The notes under the pieces were generated by a model. It made no database searches. It had not been told where the DNA came from and saw only the letters and a program-made list of their open reading frames with translations. From an uncultured Spirochaetales bacterium (GTDB lineage: Bacteria; Spirochaetota; Spirochaetia; Sphaerochaetales; Sphaerochaetaceae), in contig CASDRY010000011.1 of NCBI GenBank assembly GCA_949283235.1, positions 1 to 48,939 of the forward strand: a DNA stretch of 48,939 nucleotides. Reading direction: 5' to 3'. The position numbers were made by a program, and so were the translations under genes. Of the stretch, positions 1 to 7,771 are shown piece by piece. How positions within the stretch are numbered: position 1 is the stretch's first letter; each line of letters opens with the position of its first letter.

Positions 1-963
1 ACGATAGTCATCAAACCTAATCTTGTAGTCTCTTCAGATCCGGAGAATGGGGAAACCACTCACACGAGTATAGTGAAGACTACAGTTGAGTATCTTCTCG
101 ATAATGGCTTCAGGAACATAACAATCGCAGAAGGTTCCTGGATCGGAGCATCCACCGAGGAATGCTTCAGAAAGCTTGGCTACTACGATATCAAAAAGGA
201 ATATGGAGTGCGTCTTGTCGATACAAAGAAGGACAAGTACAGGAAAGTCGCTCCAGCTGGTATCGAGATGGAGATCTCAACGACATTTCTTGACTCGGAT
301 TTCTTCATAAATATTCCTGTACTTAAAGGACATTGCCAGACGCTTATGACACATGCAATGAAGAATCTCAAGGGATGTCTCTCAGATAAATCAAAAAGGG
401 ATTTCCATCGCATGGGACTGAATTTGCCTATTGCCGCGCTCAATACTGTCCTGAAACCTGACCTGACAATTTCCGATGGAATCTGCGGGGACCTGGATTT
501 CGAGGAGGGAGGGAATCCTGTAGAGACAGACAGAATGATGTCTTCTGATAACCCTGTGCTTCTCGATGCCTATGCAGCCACTCTTATGGGATATAGCCCT
601 GATGAGATTGGATACATAAGGGAAGCAAGGAAGCTTGGGCTTATCGAAAGCTATGACTGGACCCTTAACGAGCTTTCAAAGCCAGTTGCTGGAAAAGCAA
701 AGCCAAAGGGAAGCGTAAAGCAGCTCTCAAGCTATACACTTCCAGATGAAGCATGTTCCGCATGTTATGCATCCCTTATAAGGGCACTGAAGATTTTCGA
801 GGAAGAAGGAGGAAAGATTCAGGAGAAGATAGCTATCGGGCAGGGATACAGAGGGAAAAGCCCAGAACTAGGTGTTGGCGCATGCTGCTCGAAAGCAAGG
901 ATAAACGTTAAGGGATGTCCTGCCAGTGCTGATGACATACTATCGATGTTAAGGAGTCTTTAA
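1..963 (+). CDS. DUF362 domain protein, 5'-truncated by window edge
   Basis: The reading frame is open from base 1 (TIVIKPNLVVSS...), so the true start lies upstream of the window; the GTG at 73 is internal. The VIKPNLV segment, the DGI-GDLDFEEGGNP segment and the VLLDAYAATLMGYSPDEI segment are typical of the DUF362 family. The C-terminal third has a cysteine-containing module (DEACSACY and GVGACCSKARINVKGCP). That could bind a metal or Fe-S cluster, but it is not a clean ferredoxin motif. It heads an apparent operon: its TAA overlaps the next ATG by one base (TAATG). The substrate is unknown; DUF362 proteins are poorly characterised. Confidence 0.8.
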   Translation, partial: TIVIKPNLVVSSDPENGETTHTSIVKTTVEYLLDNGFRNITIAEGSWIGASTEECFRKLGYYDIKKEYGVRLVDTKKDKYRKVAPAGIEMEISTTFLDSDFFINIPVLKGHCQTLMTHAMKNLKGCLSDKSKRDFHRMGLNLPIAALNTVLKPDLTISDGICGDLDFEEGGNPVETDRMMSSDNPVLLDAYAATLMGYSPDEIGYIREARKLGLIESYDWTLNELSKPVAGKAKPKGSVKQLSSYTLPDEACSACYASLIRALKIFEEEGGKIQEKIAIGQGYRGKSPELGVGACCSKARINVKGCPASADDILSMLRSL

Positions 964-1448
964 TGGTAATACGGGATGCAGTTAGTGAGGATGCTGAAGC
1001 TCTTGCTGATATCTATAGATACTACGTTGAAGAGACGGCAATCTCTTTTGAATATACAGCTCCGGACAAAGATGAGATGGAGAGAAGGAGAAAGACATAT
1101 TCAGATTTCTATCCCTATCTTGTCGCTGAGGAGAATGGTAAAGTCGTTGGATACGCATACGCTCATCCGTTTTCACAGCGTGCTGCATACTACAGAAGCG
1201 CTGAGATAACGATCTATCTCGATAAATCAGAGCTCCACCATGGTTATGGGAAAGCTCTTTACGATGAAATAGAGAGGAGACTGAAAGGAAGCGGTGTAAC
1301 TAATCTCTATGCTATCGTCATGTATCCAGGAGCTGGAAGCGTGGAGTTCCATGAGAAGATGGGCTACAGGATTGTCGGGAAGCTTACAGACTGCGGAGAG
1401 AAATTCGGGAAACTATGGTCGGTTGTCTACATGGAGAAGAGGATATGA
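963..1448 (+). CDS. GNAT N-acetyltransferase, phosphinothricin/MnaT-like
   Basis: The 161-residue protein spans a full GNAT fold. It opens with IRDAVSEDAEALADIYRYYVEETAISFE, the usual start of the Pat/MnaT (YncA-like) acyl-CoA N-acetyltransferases. It has the acetyl-CoA-binding stretch around residues 85-100 (LHHGYGKALYDEIE) and a C-terminal FHEKMGYRIVGKL segment. Family members acetylate small amines such as methionine sulfone or phosphinothricin; the substrate here is not predictable. The start overlaps the upstream stop (TAATG) and the end overlaps the TatD start (ATGA), so the three genes are translationally coupled. Confidence 0.85.
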   Translation: MVIRDAVSEDAEALADIYRYYVEETAISFEYTAPDKDEMERRRKTYSDFYPYLVAEENGKVVGYAYAHPFSQRAAYYRSAEITIYLDKSELHHGYGKALYDEIERRLKGSGVTNLYAIVMYPGAGSVEFHEKMGYRIVGKLTDCGEKFGKLWSVVYMEKRI

Positions 1449-2227
1449 TCATTGACAGCCATTTCCATTTCAGCTCGATGATGAGGAAAGGCATCGCTAC
1501 CCTTCCTGAGGACCTTATCGGAATAGATATCGGGACAGATGGAGGAGATGAGAGAGAAAGGATAGCTGTCCTTCCAAAGAGCAAGAATATATTCATATCA
1601 ATAGGATCGGGGCCTTGGGTACTGGATGATGAGAGCTATGAAAGCCCTGAGAAAGAAAGGGAGAAGCTTCTTGCGGATTACAATGAATTCGGATGCGATG
1701 CCATTGGTGAATGCGGTTATGATAATCATTGGGGATATGGCACTAAGGAGGAGCAGGAAAAGCTTTTCATGATGCAGCTTGAACTCGCATCAGAGCTGAT
1801 GCTACCGATCATAATCCACACCAGGGATGCCGACGAGGAGATTAAAGCAGCATTCGAGTCCGAAGCTTTCAGATGCCGAGGGATAATGCATTGCTTCTCC
1901 TCTGATATCTCACTTATGAGAAAGGCTCTGGATAAAGGCTTATACATCTCTTTTGCAGGAAATGTCACATACAAATCAAATGTGAAAATACAGGAAGCCG
2001 CAAAATATGTTCCTATTGACAGGATTCTCTATGAGACAGACTCCCCTTACCTTGCACCTCTCCCGATGAGAGGAAAGCCCTGCTGCCCGGAATATACTGA
2101 ATACACACTCGATTTCCTTTCCGCTCTGCGAGGAGAAGACAGGGAAAAGCTCAAGGAAGCAGTTAAAGATAATCTCTATGCGGTTTTACAGCGTGAGGAG
2201 AGTGTAAGAAAGCTCAGCCTTTCCTGA
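1445..2227 (+). CDS. tatD: TatD-family metal-dependent hydrolase/DNase
   Basis: The protein has 260 residues and the TatD TIM-barrel metal ligands in order: H6 and H8 (DSHFHF), E89 (GEC), H125 (IIIHTRD), H149 (MHCFSS) and D199 (ETDSP). Family members are 3'-5' exonucleases/DNases, and some may be D-tyr-tRNA-like hydrolases. I chose the ATG at 1445, which overlaps the GNAT stop as ATGA and starts directly at the canonical MIIDSH motif. An in-frame start 30 bases upstream would add a non-conserved tail. The 3' end overlaps the convergent gene by 42 bases. Confidence 0.93.
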   Translation: MIIDSHFHFSSMMRKGIATLPEDLIGIDIGTDGGDERERIAVLPKSKNIFISIGSGPWVLDDESYESPEKEREKLLADYNEFGCDAIGECGYDNHWGYGTKEEQEKLFMMQLELASELMLPIIIHTRDADEEIKAAFESEAFRCRGIMHCFSSDISLMRKALDKGLYISFAGNVTYKSNVKIQEAAKYVPIDRILYETDSPYLAPLPMRGKPCCPEYTEYTLDFLSALRGEDREKLKEAVKDNLYAVLQREESVRKLSLS

Positions 2228-2872
2228 TAAAAGATTTTCTATGGTGCTATCCCAATCGATGGAGACAGCATAGCTTATATCCGTTGTCTCCATTGCGGCA
2301 CTGTCTCGTACATCAAGCACAGCATTCCAATCATGATCAGACCTGAGAAGCTCCATTGAGGAAATAGGTGTGAGAACAAGAACATTTTCCGCATTGGCAA
2401 GAGATGCTTTCAGCGCATCAAGATTTGCAACAGAAACACGACCTGAATATGTCACGCTATCCAGCTCTGGCCTTACCTCTGAAAGATGAGAGAAGATTTC
2501 CTTTGCATAAGGATCCGATTCCTCGAAAAGAACCACAGGGTTTTCAAGTGATAACGCAGACTCCCACATTCTCCCCTCATCTATCTGCAGTACAGCAACA
2601 GGATTCTCCCCTTCTTCAGCTTCTCGTCCGAAAAGATAGGTGTTGGTGTTATCAGGAAGGGCAGCATCTGGTGCGGTTATCACGAGATCTGCATTCTCTG
2701 GAGCTGTCATTCTGTATTTCAGGATGTTTCCAGGTTCTGGAAGCTCATACCCAGGAGGGAATGACGAAGATGTCACAAAAGCAACAGCTGGCCTTGTGAA
2801 ATAGAAAACAGCACATATGAGCACTATAAAGAGAATAACTGCAGCTAATGCTACCAACACCTTCTTCCGCAT
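2186..2872 (-). CDS. Membrane-anchored protein of unknown function
   Basis: The 228-residue protein begins MRKKVLVALAAVILFIVLIC, a signal anchor or signal peptide. A soluble, probably extracytoplasmic domain follows. No family was recognised. A start 19 codons upstream (2929) is possible but would put a polar tail before the membrane segment. The start at 2872 is preferred because TTGATT-N17-TATTCT-N6-ATG lies directly before it, giving a leaderless transcript; neither start has a Shine-Dalgarno sequence. The alternating alpha/beta pattern with hydrophobic strands (ADLVITAP, NPVVLFEE, ENVLVLTP) suggests a Rossmann-like or periplasmic-binding-protein-like lobe, but this is only an impression. 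It is convergent with tatD and divergent from fba. Confidence 0.65.
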   Translation of the reverse strand: MRKKVLVALAAVILFIVLICAVFYFTRPAVAFVTSSSFPPGYELPEPGNILKYRMTAPENADLVITAPDAALPDNTNTYLFGREAEEGENPVAVLQIDEGRMWESALSLENPVVLFEESDPYAKEIFSHLSEVRPELDSVTYSGRVSVANLDALKASLANAENVLVLTPISSMELLRSDHDWNAVLDVRDSAAMETTDISYAVSIDWDSTIENLLSGKAELSYTLLTL

Positions 2873-2907
2873 ACTGAGAGAATACCTAGACTGAGAAGAT
2901 GAATCAA
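2873..2907 (-). promoter_or_regulatory. Leaderless promoter of the 2872 gene
   Basis: On the minus strand, TTGATT (2907-2902), a 17-base spacer, TATTCT (2884-2879) and exactly six bases precede the ATG at 2872. No Shine-Dalgarno sequence is present. The predicted transcription start coincides with the A of the ATG. The site is back to back with the fba promoter. Confidence 0.6.
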
Positions 2908-2914
2908 TTCCATG

Positions 2915-2944
2915 TTGACCGCATTCCATGCTATGGGATAGTCT
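2915..2944 (+). promoter_or_regulatory. Candidate fba promoter
   Basis: TTGACC (2915-2920), an 18-base spacer and TAGTCT (2939-2944) precede a short leader. That leader carries the AAGGAGG site before the ATG at 2975. The -10 is weak, so this is tentative. Confidence 0.4.
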
Positions 2945-2974
2945 TATCTAAGATAAGAACAAGGAGGCAGATCC

Positions 2975-3973
2975 ATGATCAGCTATAAGGAAGTAGGACT
3001 TGTCAATACACGAGACATGTTCGCAAAGGCAATGAAAGGCCAGTACGCCATCGGAGCCTTCAACTTCAACAATATGGAACAGATGCAGGCGATTATCGCA
3101 GCTTGTGTCGAGACAAAGGCACCTGTTATTCTTCAGGTTTCAAAGGGCGCAAGAGACTATGCCAACATCAACATTCTCCGCAACATGGCTCGCGGAAGCG
3201 TAGAGTACGCACATGAGCTTGGCTGTGATATCCCTATCGTTCTCCATCTCGATCACGGTGATTCTTTCCAGACAGCAAAGGATTGCATCGACAATGGATT
3301 CTCATCTGTCATGATTGATGGCTCACACCTTCCATATGAAGAGAATATCGCTCTTACAAGAAAGGTTGTTGAATATGCTCACGAGCATGATGTAACTGTA
3401 GAGGGAGAGCTTGGAGTTCTTGCAGGAATCGAAGATGAAGTATCTTCAGCTGTATCCCACTACACACGTCCAGAGGAAGTTGTAGACTTCTCAACACGCA
3501 CTGGTGTTGATTCTCTTGCAATCTCTATCGGAACAAGCCATGGCGCTTACAAGTTCACACCGGAGCAGTGCACAAGAAATGCAGAGGGAATTCTTATTCC
3601 ACCTCCGCTAAGATTCGACATCCTCGAGGAAATCGAGAAGGAGCTTCCAGGCTTCCCAATCGTTCTTCACGGAGCTTCCTCAGTTCCACAGGAGTATGTA
3701 AAGATTATCAACGAGCATGGCGGAAAGCTTGCTGACAGCGTAGGTATTCCAGAGGAGCAGCTCAGGAAGGCAGCTAAGTCTGCAGTCTGCAAGATCAATA
3801 TCGATTCCGATGGTCGTCTTGCAATGACAGCTACTATCAGAAGGATCTTCGATGAGAAACCAGCTGAGTTTGATCCTAGAAAGTATCTTGGACCAGCTCG
3901 TGAGGAGCTCAAGAAGATGTATATGCACAAGAATGTTGACGTTCTTGGCAGCGCAGGACATGCACTTGACTGA
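2975..3973 (+). CDS. fba: Class II fructose-1,6-bisphosphate aldolase
   Basis: The 332-residue enzyme cleaves fructose-1,6-bisphosphate to DHAP and glyceraldehyde-3-phosphate in glycolysis. Class II zinc enzyme hallmarks are visible: HLDHG with catalytic D93 and zinc ligand H94, VEGELG with E143/E145, GTSHGAYKF with H189, and VLHGASS with H232. The C-terminal extension of about 60 residues resembles the longer FbaA-type enzymes. A strong AAGGAGG site sits 7 to 8 bases before the ATG. It is transcribed alone, with a clear intrinsic terminator at 3987-4015. Codons are well adapted, consistent with high expression. Confidence 0.95.
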   Translation: MISYKEVGLVNTRDMFAKAMKGQYAIGAFNFNNMEQMQAIIAACVETKAPVILQVSKGARDYANINILRNMARGSVEYAHELGCDIPIVLHLDHGDSFQTAKDCIDNGFSSVMIDGSHLPYEENIALTRKVVEYAHEHDVTVEGELGVLAGIEDEVSSAVSHYTRPEEVVDFSTRTGVDSLAISIGTSHGAYKFTPEQCTRNAEGILIPPPLRFDILEEIEKELPGFPIVLHGASSVPQEYVKIINEHGGKLADSVGIPEEQLRKAAKSAVCKINIDSDGRLAMTATIRRIFDEKPAEFDPRKYLGPAREELKKMYMHKNVDVLGSAGHALD

Positions 3974-3986
3974 TGGAAGTACAAAG

Positions 3987-4015
3987 GGGACAGAGCAATC
4001 TGTCCCTGTTGCTTT
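3987..4015 (+). terminator. Intrinsic terminator after fba
   Basis: A perfect 8-bp stem (GGGACAGA 3987-3994, loop GCAA, TCTGTCCC 3999-4006) is followed by TGTTGCTTTT. It separates fba from infC. Confidence 0.85.
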
Positions 4016-4021
4016 TCCCTC

Positions 4022-4122
4022 TCGACAGAGTGAATCAGAATATGATATAAAGATTCGGTGTGATTCAGTCACGCCATTTCTTCATGTGAATAGGTCAGAT
4101 ATCTGTACTATAAGGAGTTCAG
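4022..4122 (+). promoter_or_regulatory. infC promoter and hairpin-bearing leader
   Basis: A candidate promoter TCGACA (4022-4027)-N18-TATAAA (4046-4051) is followed by a hairpin at the very 5' end of the predicted transcript (GGTGTGA 4057-4063, loop TTCAG, TCACGCC 4069-4075) and then ATTTCTTC. AAGGAG at 4112-4117 serves the TTG start at 4123. A short T-rich run after the hairpin allows attenuation, which is common in infC-rpmI-rplT leaders of other bacteria. No named L20-leader class was recognised. Confidence 0.45.
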
Positions 4123-4650
4123 TTGGCTACTAGGGAGCTTAGAATCAATCGGCAGATAAGAGCACATCAGGTGCTGGTTATCGATGAGAACGGTGTGCAG
4201 AGGGGCGTAATGAGCGTTCCTGAGGCCTGCCGCTTGGCAGATGAAGCGGGAATGGATCTTGTTGAGGTCTCCCCAAATGCAAATCCCCCGGTATGCAAGA
4301 TTCTCGATTTCGGCAGATACCGCTATGAGATGGAGAAGAAGTCCAGAGAGGCTAAGAAGAATCAGACTGTAGTCAAGATCAAGGAGATCAGGATGCAGCC
4401 TAAGATTGAAAAGCACGATCTGGAGACAAAGAGCAAGGCAATTGCTGAATTCCTCCAGCAGGGGAATAAAGTAAAGGTCTCAATCCGTTTCCGCGGACGT
4501 GAGCTTGCCCATCCAGAACTTGGAAAGGTTGTACTTGATAAGATTCTCGATGCTCTTACAGAGCTGGGAGTGCAGTATAATCTTGATAAGGGTGCTCTTA
4601 TGGAAGGAAAGATGATGAGCATGACAGTCTCCCCTTCCAAAGGAAAGTAA
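4123..4650 (+). CDS. infC: Translation initiation factor IF-3
   Basis: The 175-residue protein binds the 30S subunit and checks start codons. The N-terminal domain (RELRINRQIRAHQVLVIDENG) and the C-terminal KIKEIRMQPKIEKHDLETK segment are classic IF-3. The start is TTG at 4123, five bases after AAGGAG. Rare start codons on infC are an established autoregulation device: IF-3 rejects its own non-AUG start when abundant. No ATG gives the conserved N-terminus. It is first in the infC-rpmI-rplT operon. Confidence 0.95.
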   Translation: MATRELRINRQIRAHQVLVIDENGVQRGVMSVPEACRLADEAGMDLVEVSPNANPPVCKILDFGRYRYEMEKKSREAKKNQTVVKIKEIRMQPKIEKHDLETKSKAIAEFLQQGNKVKVSIRFRGRELAHPELGKVVLDKILDALTELGVQYNLDKGALMEGKMMSMTVSPSKGK

Positions 4651-4732
4651 AGATTCTCCGTATGGAGATGATATATCGTAGCTTCAGGGGTTCTTGTTCC
4701 CTGCGGCGCGAATAAGTGAGGTAGGTAATAAA

Positions 4733-4933
4733 ATGCCTAAGATGAAAACAAGAAAGTCAGCGTCCAAGCGCTACAAGGTGACGGGATCTGGCAAGGTGGC
4801 TTACAAGAAGATGGGCCTCCGCCATATTCTCACAAAGAAGAGCTCTAAGAGAAAGATGCACCTGAGACATGGTGGAATTCTTTCCCCAGTCGAACAGAAG
4901 AGAGCAAAGTCAATGCTCCCTTATGCTAATTAA
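4733..4933 (+). CDS. rpmI: Large-subunit ribosomal protein bL35
   Basis: The 66-residue basic protein begins [20 protein letters not shown], the conserved bL35 start, and ends LPYAN. The ATG at 4733 is chosen; an in-frame start 39 bases upstream would add a non-conserved extension. A small hairpin (CAGGG 4685-4689 / CCCTG 4699-4703) lies in the 82-base gap after infC. It may belong to an L20-responsive control element, but this is not shown. rplT follows after 14 bases. Confidence 0.95.
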   Translation: MPKMKTRKSASKRYKVTGSGKVAYKKMGLRHILTKKSSKRKMHLRHGGILSPVEQKRAKSMLPYAN

Positions 4934-4947
4934 GGAGTGTGTGAGAA

Positions 4948-5304
4948 ATGCCAAGAGCAGTAGACGGAACCAGGCGTTCGGATAGAAGGAAGAAGATCCT
5001 CAACCAGGCTAAAGGATATTGGGGAAGAAGAAGCACCAATCACCGCGTTGCAAAAGATGCTGTTGCAAAAGCAGGTCAGTACGCATATCGTGGAAGAAAG
5101 GAAAAGAAGAGAGATTTCAGAAAGCTTTGGATTGCAAGAATCTCTGCAGCAGTTCAGGCAGAAGGTCTTAACTACTCACAGTTCATGCATGGACTCAAGC
5201 TTATGAACAACACTCTCAACAGAAAGGCTCTTTCCAATATGGCTATCGAGGATAAGGCTGCATTTTCAGCACTCGTAGCAGAGGTTAAGAAGGCACTTGC
5301 CTAA
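4948..5304 (+). CDS. rplT: Large-subunit ribosomal protein bL20
   Basis: The 118-residue protein has the typical bL20 length and conserved segments (KILNQAKGYWGRRS, RKEKKRDFRKLWIARI, LNYSQFMHGLK). It binds 23S rRNA early in 50S assembly and in many bacteria represses its own operon. AAGGAG precedes the start at moderate spacing. It is co-transcribed with infC and rpmI. Confidence 0.97.
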   Translation: MPRAVDGTRRSDRRKKILNQAKGYWGRRSTNHRVAKDAVAKAGQYAYRGRKEKKRDFRKLWIARISAAVQAEGLNYSQFMHGLKLMNNTLNRKALSNMAIEDKAAFSALVAEVKKALA

Positions 5305-5313
5305 GGAGGTTTT

Positions 5314-5664
5314 ATGACCACGATTGAAAGCAGCAGGCTATTGCTAATGAGAGTACAGAAGGCGGTTGGACTTATCAAACACCTTCGCGATGAAAACAAG
5401 GAGCTTCAAGCTAGGTTCACACTTGTTGAGAATCATAATAAAGAGCTTCAGGATCTCTACGATAAGCTAAGCACAGATCAGGCTGCTATCGATCAGGCCA
5501 TTGCCTCAGCTCTCGAAGAGCTCGATACATCTCTCGGGGATCTCGAAGGTTTCGAGGATTTCGGAACTCTCGACTCCGAAGAGCTTTCCCAGGCAGAGGA
5601 TTTCTCTGCAGGAATCGATACAGATGATATGGATATCGAGACATTCGAGGACGAGGATCTCTAA
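5314..5664 (+). CDS. Small coiled-coil protein, ZapB-like
   Basis: The 116-residue protein follows rplT by nine bases with AAGGAGG, so it is the last gene of the ribosomal operon. Residues 10-75 form a heptad-patterned coiled coil (VQKAVGLIKHLRDENKELQ, NHNKELQDLYDKL). Residues 80-116 are a strongly acidic tail. Size, coiled coil and acidic character resemble ZapB-type cell-division accessory proteins. Similarity beyond composition cannot be judged, so the ZapB link is a weak inference. An intrinsic terminator follows. Confidence 0.7.
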   Translation: MTTIESSRLLLMRVQKAVGLIKHLRDENKELQARFTLVENHNKELQDLYDKLSTDQAAIDQAIASALEELDTSLGDLEGFEDFGTLDSEELSQAEDFSAGIDTDDMDIETFEDEDL

Positions 5665-5686
5665 GCTTTATTCCTTTGAGACAACG

Positions 5687-5715
5687 AGGAGGCAGAAATG
5701 CCTCCTTTTCTTGTT
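5687..5715 (+). terminator. Intrinsic terminator of the infC operon
   Basis: The stem AGGAGGCA (5687-5694), loop GAAA and TGCCTCCT (5699-5706) is followed by TTTCTTGTTT. Confidence 0.88.
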
Positions 5716-5832
5716 TCTCATTCATTTGATATCGACTTATTCAGATTTTTTCCTTCAAAACCTGACCAAAATCAGGACTTAGCGGGTATTACTTATAGGT
5801 GCATCTGATGGTGCTCCTAAAGGAGGCCTGCT

Positions 5833-6660
5833 ATGTGCGATCAACACACTACGGCAGATTATCGTGAAGAACTCAAAAGTGTCACGATGGAAGATGATTA
5901 CTTCTTCACTAAGTGCTTCAGCGGAGACAATGAATGCTCTGCTCTTATCCTGAGGATCATCCTGGACAGAGATGACCTGACAGTAGTCGAAGCAAGAACT
6001 CAGGACTGGATTCAGAATCTGGTAGGACACTCTGTCAAGCTTGATCTGTTCTGCCGCGACGCAGCGGGAAACATTTTTGATGTGGAAATCCAGAAGATTA
6101 AGGCAGGAGCAAGCAGCAGAAGGGCCCGCTTTTACAGCGCGGTGATGGATACGAGAAGCCTCGGAAAAGGAAAGAGCTATGATGATCTTCCTGAAAGCTA
6201 TGTGATATTCATCACCCATGAAGATGCCATAGGAGAAGGCCAGGCTGTCTATGAGATTGAAAGATATGTCAAAGGAACATGGAGAGAATACGGAGATGGA
6301 ACTCATATAATCCATGTGAGTGCCAATCTCACAGAGAAAGGAACGCCTCTTGGCAAGCTTATGCATGATTTAAGGTGTGCGGATCCAGATGAGATGCATT
6401 ATACTGAGCTAAGGAATAAGGCAAGATACTACAAGCAAACAGAAGAAGGAGTGGCGGAGATGAGTGCAGTATTTGAAGCGATAGCGGAAAGGATAAGAGT
6501 AAAGAGTTTCGAGGAAGGAGAATCTGATGGAATTATAAAAGGCCGCAAAGAAGTAGCTAAGAGCCTTATAGCAGATGGAACACCATTATCCAAGGTTTCA
6601 GAGCTTACGAACCTTTCAATTGATGAGGTGAATAATCTCAGAAAATCAATGTCTCTCTGA
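5833..6660 (+). CDS. Rpn/PD-(D/E)XK nuclease family transposase-like protein
   Basis: The 275-residue protein has the Rpn (recombination-promoting nuclease, PDDEXK_2) layout. It opens DDYFFTKCFSGDNECSALILRIIL, then carries LDLFCRDAAGNIFDVEIQ, where D71, E85 and Q87 form a D-...-ExQ variant of the catalytic core. Next is a RARFYSAVMD segment. The C-terminal part (about 215-275) is helical and ends in a small HTH-like stretch (SKVSELTNLSIDEVNNL). Such genes are often multicopy, and some relatives act in phage defence. AAAGGAGG precedes the ATG at 5833. Monocistronic. Confidence 0.88.
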   Translation: MCDQHTTADYREELKSVTMEDDYFFTKCFSGDNECSALILRIILDRDDLTVVEARTQDWIQNLVGHSVKLDLFCRDAAGNIFDVEIQKIKAGASSRRARFYSAVMDTRSLGKGKSYDDLPESYVIFITHEDAIGEGQAVYEIERYVKGTWREYGDGTHIIHVSANLTEKGTPLGKLMHDLRCADPDEMHYTELRNKARYYKQTEEGVAEMSAVFEAIAERIRVKSFEEGESDGIIKGRKEVAKSLIADGTPLSKVSELTNLSIDEVNNLRKSMSL

Positions 6661-6704
6661 GAATCGCAATAGAAATTTTCCTTACAGATCATAATGGACA
6701 TTGA

Positions 6705-6731
6705 GAAAGCTCTCCAAAACGGAGGGCTTTC
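6705..6731. other. Strong hairpin without T-tract
   Basis: An 11-bp stem with one G-U pair (GAAAGCTCTCC / GGAGGGCTTTC, loop AAAAC) lies 44 bases after the Rpn gene. It lacks a clear T-run on either strand, so it may be a weak or processed 3' end. The rest of 6661-6861 is AT-rich with no recognisable gene. Confidence 0.5.
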
Positions 6732-6861
6732 CTGCAGAATCAGGCCCTTTCATTTACCTGAATAACATTCCCAGTTCAAATAAAAGCAAATCATAAGATA
6801 CAACCTAAAAGGTTATATAAATAAATAGGATTAACGCTTTAACCCAACCTAATAGTTATGG

Positions 6862-7455
6862 TTATTCCTCATTATCAGGATTCTCTTCAGTAGCTTCATC
6901 TTGTGGATCTTTCGAAGATTCTTCTTCAGATTCTGCCTTGGAATAGAGGGAATAATCTGTATCCTCAGGATACATCTCATAGTATCTCCTGAATGTTTCC
7001 GAAAGCCTTATCCCTGCAGCTTCAGCATACTCCTCAAGCTTGAGCATTGTTATCGTCTTCGCCTTGTTCCTGAAGTCAACTCCGACTCCTGCTGTCTCCC
7101 TCTCAAGTGCCTTAGCCATATCAGAGCGGCATGTATCGGAGCCTGTATTCTCATTCATCATCTGCTGCATTACCCTCAGCATCTTCCATCTGGAATGGAC
7201 AATAGGAAAGAAATCTGAAGATGGTTCTATTCCATATAACCCCTCAGGACCTTTCTCTTCCAGTATTGAGAATGCTTCATATAGGTTTATCCCTAATGGA
7301 TAGAACAGAGCTTCGATAGTGGATAGGAGAGGGAACCAGCCATCTCCGTTATAGACGGAAGCAAGATATCCATAGGAAACCGAAGGAGCAATACCCCTTC
7401 TTTCATAAGCGATAAGGACATGCAGAAGCGCAGACCTTGTGAACAAACTATTCAC
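6862..7455 (-). CDS. Unknown protein with acidic C-terminal tail
   Basis: The 197-residue protein starts with MNSLFTRSALLHVLIAYERRG. The start is GTG at 7455, placed by a perfect AAGGAGG (7468-7462) six bases upstream. A longer frame open to 7593 would add a hydrophobic leader with no ribosome site. The body is helical and predicted soluble; the last 30 residues are very acidic (SEEESSKDPQDEATEENPDNEE). No family was recognised. There are no clear membrane segments with this start. It is convergent with the Rpn gene and divergent from the lipoprotein gene. Confidence 0.7.
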   Translation of the reverse strand: MNSLFTRSALLHVLIAYERRGIAPSVSYGYLASVYNGDGWFPLLSTIEALFYPLGINLYEAFSILEEKGPEGLYGIEPSSDFFPIVHSRWKMLRVMQQMMNENTGSDTCRSDMAKALERETAGVGVDFRNKAKTITMLKLEEYAEAAGIRLSETFRRYYEMYPEDTDYSLYSKAESEEESSKDPQDEATEENPDNEE

Positions 7456-7549
7456 AGAAAACCTCCTTTTTGCAATGACTGAAAACATCTTCGGACAGAA
7501 GATCATAAAAAGCAACATAAAATTCATAAATATTTTCAGAAAAAGGAAA

Positions 7550-7572
7550 TACGTGCGCATGCTACGTGCGCA
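7550..7572. repeat. Tandem 10-bp direct repeat TACGTGCGCA
   Basis: TACGTGCGCA occurs at 7550-7559 and 7563-7572, 13 bp apart and GC-rich inside an AT-rich gap. Each copy contains the palindrome TGCGCA. It sits between two divergent genes and could be a paired protein-binding site. The rest of 7456-7771 is AT-rich with only the poly-G promoter recognised. Confidence 0.5.
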
Positions 7573-7709
7573 CGAGGTGACCATGAAACACATCTAACTG
7601 TCAATATCAAAATCAACTTTTTCAGAAAAAATGAGAGAAATTTCAGATAACCGAAACATACCACCAATGGGTAGTAAATAAAATTTCAAGAAAAAAAAGA
7701 ACAAATGGC

Positions 7710-7740
7710 TTGACAAATCGCTACCGGGGGGGGGTAGGCT
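7710..7740 (+). promoter_or_regulatory. Promoter with nine-G tract in the spacer
   Basis: A consensus -35 TTGACA (7710-7715) is followed by a 19-base spacer whose last nine bases are all G (7726-7734), then a weak -10 TAGGCT (7735-7740). The predicted start near 7747 lies just before GGAGG (7759-7763) and the ATG at 7772. Losing two G would give the optimal 17-base spacing, so tract-length slippage should switch expression. Confidence 0.7.
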
Positions 7741-7771
7741 ATTTGCAGTAAATAATTCGGAGGAATACACA

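Noticed and set aside
7456-7593. N-terminal extension of the 6862-7455 gene up to 7593
   Set aside because: The GTG at 7455 has a perfect AAGGAGG; the extension has no ribosome site and contains the GC-rich direct repeats.
7726-7734. Poly-G tract as a pure assembly artefact
   Set aside because: Homopolymer length is uncertain, but its position exactly between TTGACA and a plausible -10, with a good downstream gene, argues it is real.
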